A stretch of DNA of 64,000 nucleotides, from contig CANQMW010000001.1 of the NCBI GenBank assembly GCA_947625045.1, positions 62,001 to 126,000 on the forward strand, given 5' to 3'. Position numbers and translations under genes: made by a program. Of this stretch, positions 26,227 through 35,721 are shown in pieces; within the stretch, counting starts at the first letter, position 1; each line of letters begins with the position of its first letter. The DNA is from an uncultured Oscillospiraceae bacterium (lineage in GTDB: Bacteria > Bacillota > Clostridia > Oscillospirales > Oscillospiraceae). Under the pieces are notes generated by a model. That model saw only the letters and a list, made by a program, of their open reading frames with translations. It was not told the DNA's origin and ran no database searches.

Positions 26227-26891
26227 TCCCTGTTCTTCTCATCCTCACCGCCGTGCTGGGCTATGGCCTGGGCGCGCTGAACGGGCCCGTGCTCCTCAGC
26301 CGCTTCGTCTTCCACAAGGAGCTGACGAAGCAGGGCAATAAGCGGCCGGACTACAATAACTTCGTCCGCGTCTATGGCAGCAAGTGGGGCGCCGCGGTCA
26401 TCGCCGCGGACGTGCTCAAGTGCGCCATCGCGGTGCTGGCCGGCGGGCTTCTGATGCTGATCGTGGACCGGAACGGCACCTACGTGACCGTGGGCAAGCT
26501 GTTCGCCGGCTTCTGCGCCATGCTGGGTGGCATGTACCCGGTCCATCACCAGTTCCGGGGCAACAAGGGCGTGGTCAGCTGCCTTGTCACCTTCTGGCTG
26601 GCGGACTGGCGCATCGGCCTGGTGGCCACGGGCGTGTTCGTCATCGTGGTGGCCTTCGCCCAGTATATCTCCCTGGCTAGCATGGCCGCCGCCGTGGCGG
26701 GCCCCATCGCCGCGTGGATATTCGTGGCGCCGGAGAACCTGAAGGGCCTGTGCGGGACGCTGGCGCTGTTCATGGCACTGGTGCTGCTGTGGCGGCACCG
26801 CGGTCACATCTTCAAGCTCCTCAATAAGAAGGAGCCCAAGGTGAAGTGGGGCCGGCCCCAGAACACCCGGAAGACGGACGACGATCTCTGA
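26223..26891 (+). CDS. plsY: PlsY-like glycerol-3-phosphate acyltransferase
   Basis: A 222-aa membrane protein with about five or six spans, translationally coupled to der, which is the usual place for plsY. PlsY moves acyl groups from acyl phosphate to glycerol 3-phosphate. Motif 2 is recognisable ('FRGNKGVVS' for the usual FKGGKG-A-T). Motif 1 is altered: 'PDYNNFVRVYG' stands where most PlsY have GSGNxGATN. The gene order favours PlsY, but activity with the changed motif is not certain. Confidence 0.75.
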   Translation: MIPVLLILTAVLGYGLGALNGPVLLSRFVFHKELTKQGNKRPDYNNFVRVYGSKWGAAVIAADVLKCAIAVLAGGLLMLIVDRNGTYVTVGKLFAGFCAMLGGMYPVHHQFRGNKGVVSCLVTFWLADWRIGLVATGVFVIVVAFAQYISLASMAAAVAGPIAAWIFVAPENLKGLCGTLALFMALVLLWRHRGHIFKLLNKKEPKVKWGRPQNTRKTDDDL

Positions 26892-26908
26892 TTTGTGACG
26901 ATATGCGA

Positions 26909-26936
26909 AAGCCCCCTTGAAAAAGGGGGCTTTTTC
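26909..26936 (+). terminator. Terminator of der-plsY
   Basis: A 10-bp stem (26909-26918 / 26923-26932) with GAAA loop and T run. Confidence 0.9.
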
Positions 26937-26970
26937 CCGCTTTTTTGGTGGTTTGTACACGGATTTATCC

Positions 26971-26999
26971 TTGACAGGCCAGGGAGAATCTGTTAAAAT
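26971..26999 (+). promoter_or_regulatory. Promoter of the rpsL-rpsG-fusA operon
   Basis: TTGACA at 26971-26976, 17-bp spacer, TAAAAT at 26994-26999 with TGT extended -10. Confidence 0.8.
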
Positions 27000-27064
27000 C
27001 CTAATTTGCGTGATAGCGTGCCTTGGCATCATTGCGCGCATTTTTGAGGAAAGGAGGAAAATAA

Positions 27065-27478
27065 ATGCCTACTTTTAACCAGCTGGTCCGCAAGGGCAGA
27101 CAGCAGGTGACCTACAAGTCCACCTCTCCCGCTATGCAGAAGGGCCTCAACACCCTGAAGAACCAGGAGACCGATCTGTCTTCCCCCCAGAAGCGCGGCG
27201 TCTGCACCGCTGTTCGTACTTCCACCCCTAAGAAGCCGAACTCCGCGCTGCGGAAGATCGCCCGTGTGCGTCTCACCAACGGCTACGAGGTGACGGCCTA
27301 TATCCCCGGCATCGGCCACAACCTGCAGGAGCACTCCGTGGTGATGATCCGCGGCGGCCGTGTGAAGGACCTGCCCGGCGTGCGTTACCACATCATCCGC
27401 GGCTCCCTGGATACCCAGGGCGTGGACGGCCGCCGTCAGGCTCGCTCCAAGTACGGTGCGAAGCGTCCCAAGAAGTAA
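27065..27478 (+). CDS. rpsL: Ribosomal protein uS12
   Basis: A 137-aa decoding-centre protein. '[11 protein letters not shown]' carries the wild-type lysine associated with streptomycin sensitivity, and '[13 protein letters not shown]' has the conserved Asp/Pro loop. AGGAAAGGAGG precedes ATG 27065. First gene of the str operon. The 126-bp gap to rpsG contains a short hairpin (CCAACAG/CTGTTGG) of unknown use. Confidence 0.98.
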   Translation: MPTFNQLVRKGRQQVTYKSTSPAMQKGLNTLKNQETDLSSPQKRGVCTAVRTSTPKKPNSALRKIARVRLTNGYEVTAYIPGIGHNLQEHSVVMIRGGRVKDLPGVRYHIIRGSLDTQGVDGRRQARSKYGAKRPKK

Positions 27479-27604
27479 AGCGTATCCCCAACAGCGTCCC
27501 TGTTGGTTCCTATATAATATAGCGGGAACGTCAGGGCGCGAACGGAAGTCGAAAGACACTTTCGAGTACCGGTGAATTCATCTTTATGAAGGAGGGAAGA
27601 TAAA

Positions 27605-28075
27605 GTGCCCAGAAGAGGTAACGTTCCCAAAAGAGAGATCTTGCCGGATCCTGTTTATCATTCCGTTCTGGTGACGAAGCTCGTCAACCAGATCATGCTG
27701 GACGGCAAGAAGGGCGTCGCTCAGAAGGTCGTGTACTCCGCCTTTGATATCATCAAGGAGAAGACCGGAAAGGACCCCATGGAGGCCTACACCGAGGCCC
27801 TCAACAACATCATGCCCAGCCTGGAAGTGAAGGCCCGCCGCGTGGGCGGCGCCACCTACCAGGTGCCCATCGAAGTGCGCCCTGTCCGGCGTCAGACCCT
27901 GGGTCTGCGCTGGCTCGTCGGCTACGCCCGCAAGCGCGGCGAGAAGACGATGAAGGAGCGCCTGGCCGGAGAGATCATGGACGCCAGCAACAACACCGGC
28001 GCCGCCGTGAAAAAGCGCGAGGATACCCACAAGATGGCCGAGTCCAACAAGGCCTTCGCGCACTTCCGGTATTAA
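27605..28075 (+). CDS. rpsG: Ribosomal protein uS7
   Basis: A 156-aa protein that nucleates the 30S head. The start is GTG 27605, with GAAGGAGGG upstream; family N-terminus '[17 protein letters not shown]'. Ends 'FAHFRY' as usual. Followed by fusA 24 bp later. Confidence 0.98.
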   Translation: MPRRGNVPKREILPDPVYHSVLVTKLVNQIMLDGKKGVAQKVVYSAFDIIKEKTGKDPMEAYTEALNNIMPSLEVKARRVGGATYQVPIEVRPVRRQTLGLRWLVGYARKRGEKTMKERLAGEIMDASNNTGAAVKKREDTHKMAESNKAFAHFRY

Positions 28076-28099
28076 TCATCCCAGAAGGAATTTGAACGA

Positions 28100-30172
28100 A
28101 TGCCGAGAGAGTATTCCCTTGAAAAAACCCGTAATATCGGCATAATGGCCCACATTGACGCCGGCAAGACCACCACCACCGAGCGGATATTGTTCTACAC
28201 CGGCGTCAACTACAAGCTCGGCGAGGTCCATGAGGGCAACGCCACCATGGACTGGATGGTCCAGGAGCAGGAGCGGGGCATCACCATCACCAGCGCTGCC
28301 ACCACCTGCCACTGGCGTGATCACCGCATCAACATCATCGACACACCGGGCCACGTGGACTTCACGGTAGAGGTGGAGCGCTCCCTGCGGGTGCTGGACG
28401 GTTCCGTTACCGTCCTGTGCGCCAAGGGCGGCGTGGAGCCCCAGACCGAGACCGTGTGGCGCCAGGCCGACAATTACAATGTCCCCCGTCTCATCTATAT
28501 CAACAAGATGGACATCATGGGCGCCGACTTCTTCAACGTGGTGGACATGGTACGGGACCGGCTCAAGTGCAACGCCGTGCCCATCCAGCTGCCCATCGGC
28601 AGAGAGGCCGACTTCCGCGGTATCATCGACCTGGTGGAGATGAAGGCGGACGTGTACTACGACGACCTGGGCAAGGACATGAAGGTGGAGGACATCCCCG
28701 CCGATATGATAGACCTGGCCCAGGAATACCGGGAAAAGCTGATCGACGCCGTCTCCATGTTTTCCGACGACATCGCCATGCTCTACCTGGAGGGCAAGCC
28801 CATCCCCGCCGATATGATCCGCACCGCCCTGCGGGCCGGCACCATCAGCAACGAGCTGGTGTGCGTCACCTGCGGTACCAGCTACCGCAACAAGGGCGTG
28901 CAGAAGCTCTTGGACGCCATCGTGGACTTCCTGCCGTCTCCTCTGGATGTGCCTCCCGTGAAGGGGACCGACCCCAAGACCGGCAGGGACGTGGAGCGGC
29001 GCTCCAGCGACGACGAGCCCTTCTCCGCCCTGGCCTTCAAGATCATGGCCGACCCCCATGTGGGCAAGCTCACCTTCGCCCGTGTCTATTCCGGCACGGC
29101 CACCGCGGGCTCCACGGTCATGAACTCCACCAAGGGCAAGCGGGAGCGGCTGGCCCGCATCCTCCTGATGCACGCCAACCACCGCCAGGAGCTGGATACG
29201 GTCTATTCCGGCGACATCATCGCCCTGGTGGGCCTTAAAAACACCACCACCGGCGACACCCTGTCCGACGACAAGCACCAGATCGTGCTGGAGAGCATGG
29301 AATTCCCCGAACCGGTCATCCGCGTGGCCATCGAGCCCAAGACCAAGGCCGGCGAGGAGAAGCTGAACATCGCCCTGGCACGGCTGGCGGAGGAGGACCC
29401 CACCTTCAAGGCTTACACCGACGAGGAGACAGGCCAGACCATCATCGCCGGCATGGGCGAGCTCCACCTGGAGATCATCGTCGACAGGCTTTTGCGCGAG
29501 TTCCGCGTGGAGGCCAACGTGGGCAAGCCCCAGGTGTCCTACAAGGAGACCATCACCCGCCCCGCCACCGTGGACGTGCGCTACGCCCGTCAGACCGGCG
29601 GCAAGGGCCAGTTCGCCCAAGTGAAGCTGATGATCGAACCCAACGAGTCCGGCAAGGGCTACGAGTTCATCGACGCGGTCACCGGCGGCGCCATCCCCAA
29701 GGAATTCATCCCCGCCATCGACGCGGGCATCCAGGGCGCCATGCTTTCCGGCACTGTCGCGGGCTATCCCGTAGTGGACGTGAAGGCCACGGTCCTGGAC
29801 GGCCAGTTCCACGAGGTGGACTCCTCCGAGATGGCCTTCAAGATCTGCGGCAGCATGGCCTTCAAGGAGGCCTGCGAGAAGGCCGGGCCCACCCTGCTGG
29901 AGCCCATCATGAAAGTGGTGGTCACCACCCCCGAGGAGTATATGGGCGACGTCATAGGCGACATCAACTCCCGCCGGGGCCAGGTCCAGGGCCAGGAATT
30001 CCGCAACGGCGCCGTCATCATCGAGTGCAGCGTGCCCCTGTCCAGCATGTTCGGCTACGCCACGGACCTGCGCAGCAGGACCCAGGGCCGCGCCAACTAC
30101 TCCATGGAGCCCAGCCACTATATCGAGCTGCCCCAGAGCCTCCGGGAGAAGCTGATAGGCACAAGGCGCTGA
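28100..30172 (+). CDS. fusA: Elongation factor G
   Basis: A 690-aa translocase of full length. G1 '[15 protein letters not shown]' (residues about 17-31), switch 'RGITITSAA', G3 'DTPGHVDF', G4 'NKMD'; domain IV begins near 'VSYKETIT'. Third gene of the str operon, ribosome site AGAAGGA. No sign of a second, resistance-type copy in the window. Confidence 0.98.
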   Translation: MPREYSLEKTRNIGIMAHIDAGKTTTTERILFYTGVNYKLGEVHEGNATMDWMVQEQERGITITSAATTCHWRDHRINIIDTPGHVDFTVEVERSLRVLDGSVTVLCAKGGVEPQTETVWRQADNYNVPRLIYINKMDIMGADFFNVVDMVRDRLKCNAVPIQLPIGREADFRGIIDLVEMKADVYYDDLGKDMKVEDIPADMIDLAQEYREKLIDAVSMFSDDIAMLYLEGKPIPADMIRTALRAGTISNELVCVTCGTSYRNKGVQKLLDAIVDFLPSPLDVPPVKGTDPKTGRDVERRSSDDEPFSALAFKIMADPHVGKLTFARVYSGTATAGSTVMNSTKGKRERLARILLMHANHRQELDTVYSGDIIALVGLKNTTTGDTLSDDKHQIVLESMEFPEPVIRVAIEPKTKAGEEKLNIALARLAEEDPTFKAYTDEETGQTIIAGMGELHLEIIVDRLLREFRVEANVGKPQVSYKETITRPATVDVRYARQTGGKGQFAQVKLMIEPNESGKGYEFIDAVTGGAIPKEFIPAIDAGIQGAMLSGTVAGYPVVDVKATVLDGQFHEVDSSEMAFKICGSMAFKEACEKAGPTLLEPIMKVVVTTPEEYMGDVIGDINSRRGQVQGQEFRNGAVIIECSVPLSSMFGYATDLRSRTQGRANYSMEPSHYIELPQSLREKLIGTRR

Positions 30173-30185
30173 GCGCAAAAACTTA

Positions 30186-30214
30186 TTGCAAAATATCCCT
30201 GCATATTGTATAAT
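30186..30214 (+). promoter_or_regulatory. Promoter of tuf
   Basis: TTGCAA at 30186-30191, 17-bp spacer, TATAAT at 30209-30214, so tuf can be transcribed independently of fusA. Confidence 0.75.
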
Positions 30215-30268
30215 CTCAATCGCGAGTAAAGTATCTTAATTTTTTCTACTTTTTAGGAGGACAATGCA

Positions 30269-31474
30269 ATGGCAAAGCAAATGTTCAACCGCACCAAGCC
30301 CCATGTGAACATCGGCACCATCGGCCACATCGACCACGGCAAGACCACCCTGACGGCGGCCATCACCAAGGTCCTGAACATGGCTGACCCCACCGCTGCC
30401 GAATATACCGCTTATGATCAGATCGACAAGGCCCCCGAAGAGAAGGCCCGCGGCATCACGATCAACACCGCGCACGTCGAGTATCAGACTGAGGCCCGTC
30501 ACTACGCCCACGTGGACTGCCCGGGCCACGCCGACTATATCAAAAACATGATCACCGGCGCCGCGCAGATGGACGGCGCTATCCTGGTCATCGCCGCCTC
30601 CGACGGCCCCATGGCTCAGACCCGTGAGCACCTGCTGCTGGCTCGCCAGGTGAACGTGCCCTACGTTCTGGTGTTCCTGAACAAGTGCGACCAGGTGGAC
30701 GACCCCGAGCTCCTCGAGCTCGTCGAGATGGAAGTCCGCGAGCTGCTCAACGAGTACGGCTTCCCCGGCGACGACACCCCCATCATCAAGGGCTCCGCTC
30801 TGGAGTGCCTGGTGAGCACCGAGACCGATCCTCACGCCCCCGTTTACAACTGCATCTGGGAGCTGATGAACGCCGTCGATACCTGGATCAAAACCCCCGA
30901 GCGCGCTGCCGATAAGCCCTTCCTGATGCCCATCGAGGACGTGTTCACCATCTCCGGCCGCGGCACCGTCGTTACCGGCCGTGTGGAGCGTGGTCAGGTC
31001 AAGGTCGGCGACAAGGTCGAGATCGTTGGCATCAAGGAGACCCAGGAGACCGTCGTGACCGGCACCGAGATGTTCCACAAGACCCTGGAGTACGCCGAGG
31101 CCGGCGACAACGTGGGCTGCCTGCTGCGCGGCATCGACAAGAAGGCCGTCGTCCGCGGCCAGGTGCTGGCTGCTCCCAAGAGCATCCATCCCCACACCAA
31201 GTTCGTGGGCCAGGTCTACGTCCTCAGCAAGGACGAAGGCGGCCGTCACACCCCGTTCTTCAACAACTATCGTCCTCAGTTCTACTTCCGTACCACCGAT
31301 GTGACCGGCGTCATCTCCCTGCCTGACGGCGTCGAGATGTGCATGCCCGGCGATAACGTGGACATGAACGTGGAGCTGATCACCCCCATCGCCATCGAGG
31401 TGGGCCTGCGCTTCGCTATCCGCGAGGGCGGCCGTACCGTCGGTTCCGGCGTTGTCATCGAGGTCAAGGAGTAA
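30269..31474 (+). CDS. tuf: Elongation factor Tu
   Basis: A 401-aa GTPase delivering aminoacyl-tRNA. G1 '[10 protein letters not shown]', switch '[13 protein letters not shown]', G3 'DCPGHADY', G4 'NKCD'. TTAGGAGGACAATGCA gives the ribosome site before ATG 30269. Its codon use is noticeably more biased than its neighbours, as expected for a highly expressed gene. It ends at a long terminator. Confidence 0.98.
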   Translation: MAKQMFNRTKPHVNIGTIGHIDHGKTTLTAAITKVLNMADPTAAEYTAYDQIDKAPEEKARGITINTAHVEYQTEARHYAHVDCPGHADYIKNMITGAAQMDGAILVIAASDGPMAQTREHLLLARQVNVPYVLVFLNKCDQVDDPELLELVEMEVRELLNEYGFPGDDTPIIKGSALECLVSTETDPHAPVYNCIWELMNAVDTWIKTPERAADKPFLMPIEDVFTISGRGTVVTGRVERGQVKVGDKVEIVGIKETQETVVTGTEMFHKTLEYAEAGDNVGCLLRGIDKKAVVRGQVLAAPKSIHPHTKFVGQVYVLSKDEGGRHTPFFNNYRPQFYFRTTDVTGVISLPDGVEMCMPGDNVDMNVELITPIAIEVGLRFAIREGGRTVGSGVVIEVKE

Positions 31475-31481
31475 AAACATC

Positions 31482-31522
31482 AAAGCAAAATCCCCCGGCT
31501 GTCGCCGGGGGATTTTGCTTTG
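31482..31522 (+). terminator. Terminator of tuf
   Basis: A very long perfect stem of about 17 bp (31482-31498 / 31505-31521), including flanking A and T runs. Confidence 0.92.
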
Positions 31523-31620
31523 GTCAGGCTGCGGTCTGCTGCAGCGCACGCGCAAGCGCGCACGTTTGCAGGCCGAGAAGAGATTTTTCCGAGGTACACG
31601 CCCCCGGAAAAATCATCCCA

Positions 31621-31643
31621 TTTTTTTCGCCGCTCCGGCGGCG
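31621..31643 (-). terminator. Terminator of the DUF4830 gene
   Basis: On the minus strand a CGCCGCC-GGAG-CGGCG hairpin is followed by a T7 tract (A7 reads as T 31621-31627 on plus). Between this and the tuf terminator, an AT-rich dyad (31582-31591 / 31605-31614) is also present. Confidence 0.7.
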
Positions 31644-31655
31644 AACTCTGCGAGG

Positions 31656-32102
31656 CTACTTGAGGCCGATCATAAATCCATTGAGGTTGGTGGAGTGGAC
31701 GTCCCCGGCGATGACCTTGTTTTTGAATACGTACAGGTCCGCGATGACGGTCTGCTCCGGGTCCGGGTAGTTGGTGACCGTGTAGCTGTAGAGGGTACAG
31801 CCGCGGCCGGCGAATTTGCTCAGGTCCCAGCCCTGCTGCTTTTGCAGCTGGTTGTAGGTCTCATATACGGCGGAGAACCGCTCCGGGATCAGGATCTGCT
31901 GGACCTGCTCGGAGGCGGCGTCCACCTCCCAGCCAAACTCGGCGAGATACGCCGCCCGCTTCTCGGCGGTAGAGACGGCGTCCCCGCCCAGGAGCTTCAC
32001 GCCCCCGGCGGCGCTGCCCACCGCCAGCAGCAGCGCCAGCAGCACAAGCGCCCCCAGGACCAGCAGAAAGGTCCGTGTCTTTGGTTGTATCATCCTTTTC
32101 AT
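31656..32102 (-). CDS. DUF4830 protein, membrane-anchored
   Basis: About 148 aa. An N-terminal membrane anchor (about 10-33) is followed by the DUF4830 domain: 'YLAEFGWEVD', 'QILIPERFSAVYETYNQLQK', 'QGWDLS' and 'VIAGDVHSTNLNGFM'. The family is common in Clostridia and its function is unknown; the domain faces outside the cell. The frame is open to 32123 (TTG), but ATG 32102 is taken as start for lack of a ribosome site at either. Single gene. Confidence 0.75.
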   Translation of the reverse strand: MKRMIQPKTRTFLLVLGALVLLALLLAVGSAAGGVKLLGGDAVSTAEKRAAYLAEFGWEVDAASEQVQQILIPERFSAVYETYNQLQKQQGWDLSKFAGRGCTLYSYTVTNYPDPEQTVIADLYVFKNKVIAGDVHSTNLNGFMIGLK

Positions 32103-32136
32103 AGTACAGCATATTCGCCCCAAAGGAGTTCTATGA

Positions 32137-32847
32137 ATGGAGCAGGAGAGATTGGATAAGCTCCTGGCCGGCTCCGGCCATTATACCCGAACGGAGGCCA
32201 AAAGCCTCATTCTGGCCGGGTCCGTCACCGTGGACGGCGTCCCGGTGCGCCGGCCGGAGACGAAGGTGTCCCGCACCGCCCGCATCGTGGCCGGGGGACA
32301 GGAGATCGACACGGCGGAGCACGTTTATTATATGATGAACAAGCCCGCCGGAACCATATGCGCCACGGAGGACGGGGCGTATCCCGCGGTCACAAGCTTA
32401 TTGCCCCGGCACCTGCGGGCCCGGGGCCTGTTCCCCGTGGGGCGGCTGGACGCGGACGTCACCGGCCTCGTCATCCTGACGGACGACGGGGCATACGCCC
32501 ACCGGGTCACGGCGCCCCGGTCGGAGATAGAGAAAGTATATGAGATAGAGACGGACCTGCCCCTCACGGAGGCCGACGCCGCCCGCCTGGCGGCGGGGGT
32601 CACCATGCCCGACGGCACGGCCTACCGGCCCGCGGGGCTCGCCATCGGCCCGGACAGCCCCTGCCGGGGGACGGTGACCGTCACGGAGGGGAAATTCCAC
32701 GAGGTGAAGAACCTCATTTCCGCCTGCGGCAAGCGCGTCGCGGCCATGCGCCGGGTGTCCATCGGCGGGCTGCATTTGGATGGAAATTTGCAAATTGGCG
32801 AATACCGGCGGATGGAAAAAGAGGAAGCCCTTGCTGTTTTTATATAA
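32137..32847 (+). CDS. rsuA: RsuA-family 16S rRNA pseudouridine synthase
   Basis: A 236-aa protein with an S4 domain (4-50) and a RsuA/RluB-type catalytic domain; catalytic Asp105 in 'GRLDADVTG', where most relatives have GRLDxxTxG. 'KFHEVKNLISACGKRV' is the second signature. It probably makes pseudouridine in the small-subunit rRNA. AAAGGAG lies 8-9 bp upstream of ATG 32137; a nearer ATG at 32132 is out of frame and stops quickly. Confidence 0.88.
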   Translation: MEQERLDKLLAGSGHYTRTEAKSLILAGSVTVDGVPVRRPETKVSRTARIVAGGQEIDTAEHVYYMMNKPAGTICATEDGAYPAVTSLLPRHLRARGLFPVGRLDADVTGLVILTDDGAYAHRVTAPRSEIEKVYEIETDLPLTEADAARLAAGVTMPDGTAYRPAGLAIGPDSPCRGTVTVTEGKFHEVKNLISACGKRVAAMRRVSIGGLHLDGNLQIGEYRRMEKEEALAVFI

Positions 32848-32938
32848 ATATATTTAATAATCAACAATATTTTTGTGCAAAACAGCGGAAAGAGGGCGGA
32901 GCGAATTAAAAAGTTTACAAATTTTTGCCCTGTTTCTA

Positions 32939-32967
32939 TTGCAAAATGACGACGGATGATTTACAAT
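32939..32967 (+). promoter_or_regulatory. Promoter of the CdaR-like gene and possibly ftsEX
   Basis: TTGCAA at 32939-32944, 17-bp spacer, TACAAT at 32962-32967. No terminator is seen between this promoter and the end of the S41 protease gene. Confidence 0.7.
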
Positions 32968-32999
32968 AGGCGCATGTATATGTTGGGGGTAAGATAGTT

Positions 33000-34088
33000 A
33001 TGTCGAGCCGTATTTTCCAAAGCGTCATCCTGCAGATGAAGGACGCCAGCAAGCGCTGCTTCGGCGTCGTGGACGAGCAGGGCAATGTGATCGCCAGCAG
33101 CGATCTGAGTCTGATGGGCTTTTCCATCGGAGACATCCATCTGGCCGCCCAGGAGGCGGGCACCGACCTGTTCGTGATGGCGGGCCGGACCTGCCGCGTC
33201 ATCGGCGCCGGCGGCCGTGGATCCTATGTGGCTTTCGTGGACGGCCAGGACGAGGCCGCCCGCAGCATCTGCATCCTGATCTCCGTCGCCCTGGCGGAGG
33301 CCAAGAGCAGTTATGACGACAAGCACGACACCACCACCTTCGTAAAGAACATCATCTCCGACAACATCCTGCCCGGAGACGTATATGTGCGGGCAAAGGA
33401 GCTGGGCTTCAACGCCGAGACGCCTCGCGGCGTGTTCGTGGTACGGCAGAATGCCGGCGCGGAGATGGCGGTGCTGGAGTACCTGCAGGGGCTCTACCCC
33501 TCCCGGGAGAAGGACTTTGTCCTGTCCATGAGCGAGACGGACATCGTCATCATCCGGGAGCTGCAGCCGGGCTTCGACTCCACGGAGCTGGAGCGCACCG
33601 CCCAGCAGATCCAGCGCAGCCTGGAGCAGGACATGGGCATCCACTGCGTGGTTGGCATCGGCTCGCCTGTGCTGCACCTCAGAGAGCTGGCCGACCGCTA
33701 CAAGGAAGCGGAGACCGCCATCGACGTGGGCAAGATCTTCGAGAACGACCAGACGGTCATCAGCTACGAGAGCCTGGGCATCGCCCGCATCATCTACCAG
33801 CTGCCCACGACGCTGTGCGAGATGTTCCTGAATGAAGTCTTCAAGAAGAACCCCATCGAGAGCCTGGACCAGGAGACCCTCTACACCATCAACAAGTTCT
33901 TCGAGAACAACCTGAACGTGTCCGAGACCAGCCGGAAGCTGTTCGTGCACCGCAACACCCTTGTCTACCGGCTGGAGAAGATCAAGAAGCTCACAGGTCT
34001 TGACCTGCGGGAGTTCGACCACGCCATCGTGTTCAAGGTCGCCCTCATGGTCAAGCAGTATCTCGAGAGCCAGAACACACGCTACTGA
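33000..34088 (+). CDS. CdaR/PucR-type helix-turn-helix regulator
   Basis: A 362-aa regulator. The N-terminal sensor-like half resembles sugar-diacid/PAS-type modules ('CFGVVDEQGNVIASSDLS'), the middle is a degenerate GGDEF-like segment, and the C-terminal PucR helix-turn-helix is at about 300-355 ('NLNVSETSRKLFVHRNTLVYRLEKI'). It lies 21 bp upstream of ftsE, which is unusual for this family and suggests it controls or is co-expressed with the cell-wall genes that follow. Ligand unknown. Confidence 0.83.
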   Translation: MSSRIFQSVILQMKDASKRCFGVVDEQGNVIASSDLSLMGFSIGDIHLAAQEAGTDLFVMAGRTCRVIGAGGRGSYVAFVDGQDEAARSICILISVALAEAKSSYDDKHDTTTFVKNIISDNILPGDVYVRAKELGFNAETPRGVFVVRQNAGAEMAVLEYLQGLYPSREKDFVLSMSETDIVIIRELQPGFDSTELERTAQQIQRSLEQDMGIHCVVGIGSPVLHLRELADRYKEAETAIDVGKIFENDQTVISYESLGIARIIYQLPTTLCEMFLNEVFKKNPIESLDQETLYTINKFFENNLNVSETSRKLFVHRNTLVYRLEKIKKLTGLDLREFDHAIVFKVALMVKQYLESQNTRY

Positions 34089-34109
34089 TCCCCCGGAGGC
34101 CCGGCATTT

Positions 34110-34808
34110 ATGGTCTTATTCGATAACGTATCCATGACATACCCCGGCGGGGACGTGCGCGCCATCGACGACATGTCCTTTGCCATCGACGACGGTGAAT
34201 TCGTGTTTCTGGTGGGGCCCTCCGGCAGCGGCAAGACCTCCATCATCAAGCTCATCACCGGCGAGGTGCGGGCGGACGAGGGCGAGCTGAACGTGAACGG
34301 CTTCGACCTGCGCCGCATCCGGCGGGGCCGGCTCCCCGCCCTGCGCCGCACCATCGGCGTCATCTTCCAGGACTTCCGTCTGATCGATGATATGACGGTC
34401 TATGACAATGTGGCCTTTGCCATGCACGTAGTGGGCGCCACCAACCGGGAGATCCGGCGGCGGGTGCCCTATGTGCTGGACCTGGTGGGCCTTTCCGGGC
34501 GGGAAAAGCGCTTCCCCCGGGAGGTCTCCGGCGGCGAGCAGCAGCGCGTCGCCGTGGCCCGGGCCATCGTGAACAGCCCCCAGCTTCTCATCGCGGACGA
34601 GCCCACGGGCAACCTGGACCCGGCCCGCAGCCTGGAGCTCATGCTGCTCATGGACCGCATCAACGACAACGAGATGGGCACCACCGTTCTGGTGGTGACC
34701 CACGAGAAGGAGCTGGTCAACTCCTTCTCCAAGCGGGTCGTCGCCATCGAGGACGGCCGCGTGATCTCCGACGGAATGGACGGGTATTACAGCTATGAGA
34801 TCCAGTAA
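34110..34808 (+). CDS. ftsE: Cell-division ABC ATPase FtsE
   Basis: A 232-aa ATPase. Walker A 'GPSGSGKT' 36-43, FtsE-typical 'GVIFQDFRLIDDMTVYDNVAF', signature 'VSGGEQQRVAVARAI', Walker B 'LLIADEPTG'. With FtsX it transmits ATP hydrolysis to extracellular murein-hydrolase activators. It overlaps ftsX by 14 bp. Confidence 0.96.
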   Translation: MVLFDNVSMTYPGGDVRAIDDMSFAIDDGEFVFLVGPSGSGKTSIIKLITGEVRADEGELNVNGFDLRRIRRGRLPALRRTIGVIFQDFRLIDDMTVYDNVAFAMHVVGATNREIRRRVPYVLDLVGLSGREKRFPREVSGGEQQRVAVARAIVNSPQLLIADEPTGNLDPARSLELMLLMDRINDNEMGTTVLVVTHEKELVNSFSKRVVAIEDGRVISDGMDGYYSYEIQ

Positions 34809-35682
34809 GATCGGCTATCTTATCAAAGAGGGCTTCAGGTCCATCGCCACCCACGGGTTCATGTCCTTCGCCTCGGTGACCATCATTGTGGCGTGTCTGG
34901 TCATCATGGGCAGCTTCACCCTCATCGCGGTGAACATCGGCTCCATGCTGGACGGCCTGGAGGCGGAGAACCAGGTGGTGGCCTACGTGGAGGAGACCTT
35001 CACGGAGGAGGAGGCCCGGGCCCTGCAGCCTGAGATCGAGTACATATCCAACGTCCGGCTGTGCCGGTTCGTGCCCCGGCAGCAGGCCATGGAGGAATTC
35101 GCCACCCAGTTCGAGGACCAGACCCTGTTCCAGGACGTGGACGCCTCCATCCTGCGGGACCGGTACATCATCTACCTGAACGACATCTCCCTCATGGAGC
35201 AGACCCAGGCCGATCTCTATAACATCATCGGCATCGCCAACGTGCAGGCCCATCTGGGCGTGGCCCAGGGCTTCGTGGCCGTGCGCAACGTGGTCAGCGC
35301 CGTGAGTCTGATACTGGTGGTGGTGCTGGTTGTGGTGAGCGTGTTCATCATGTCCAACACCGTGAAACTGGCCACTTTGAGCCGGCGGGAGGAGATCGCC
35401 ATCATGAAGATGGTGGGCGCCTCCAACTGGTTCATCCGCTTCCCCTTCGTGGTGGAGGGGCTGGTGCTGGGGCTTCTGGGCGCCATCATCGCCTTTTTGC
35501 TGGAATGGGGCGTGTACGACATCGTGGCGGACCGCATCATGTCCGGCCTCATCGGCCGGCTGGTGACGGTGATCCCCTTCGCTCACCTGAGCCCCATCGT
35601 GCTGCCGGTGTATCTGGGCGTGGGCCTGGCCGTGGGCGTGTTCGGCAGTACCATCGCCATCCGCAACTATCTGCAGGTGTGA
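34795..35682 (+). CDS. ftsX: Cell-division ABC membrane protein FtsX
   Basis: A 295-aa four-span membrane protein. Span 1 is at about 20-42, followed by the large extracellular loop (about 45-160) that contacts the coiled-coil activator, then three spans in the C-terminal half with 'REEIAIMKMVGASNWFIRFPF'. Its start lies inside ftsE. The two coiled-coil M23 proteins directly downstream are its probable partners. Confidence 0.95.
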   Translation: MRSSKIGYLIKEGFRSIATHGFMSFASVTIIVACLVIMGSFTLIAVNIGSMLDGLEAENQVVAYVEETFTEEEARALQPEIEYISNVRLCRFVPRQQAMEEFATQFEDQTLFQDVDASILRDRYIIYLNDISLMEQTQADLYNIIGIANVQAHLGVAQGFVAVRNVVSAVSLILVVVLVVVSVFIMSNTVKLATLSRREEIAIMKMVGASNWFIRFPFVVEGLVLGLLGAIIAFLLEWGVYDIVADRIMSGLIGRLVTVIPFAHLSPIVLPVYLGVGLAVGVFGSTIAIRNYLQV

Positions 35683-35721
35683 GGCATATGCCTCACACCT
35701 CGCTTGTGAGGACCTGACCCT

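Noticed and set aside
28076-30178. Minus-strand open frame of 700 codons opposite fusA
   Set aside because: Exact mirror of EF-G with third-position GC bias; repetitive Val/Gly/His/Leu translation and no start signals.
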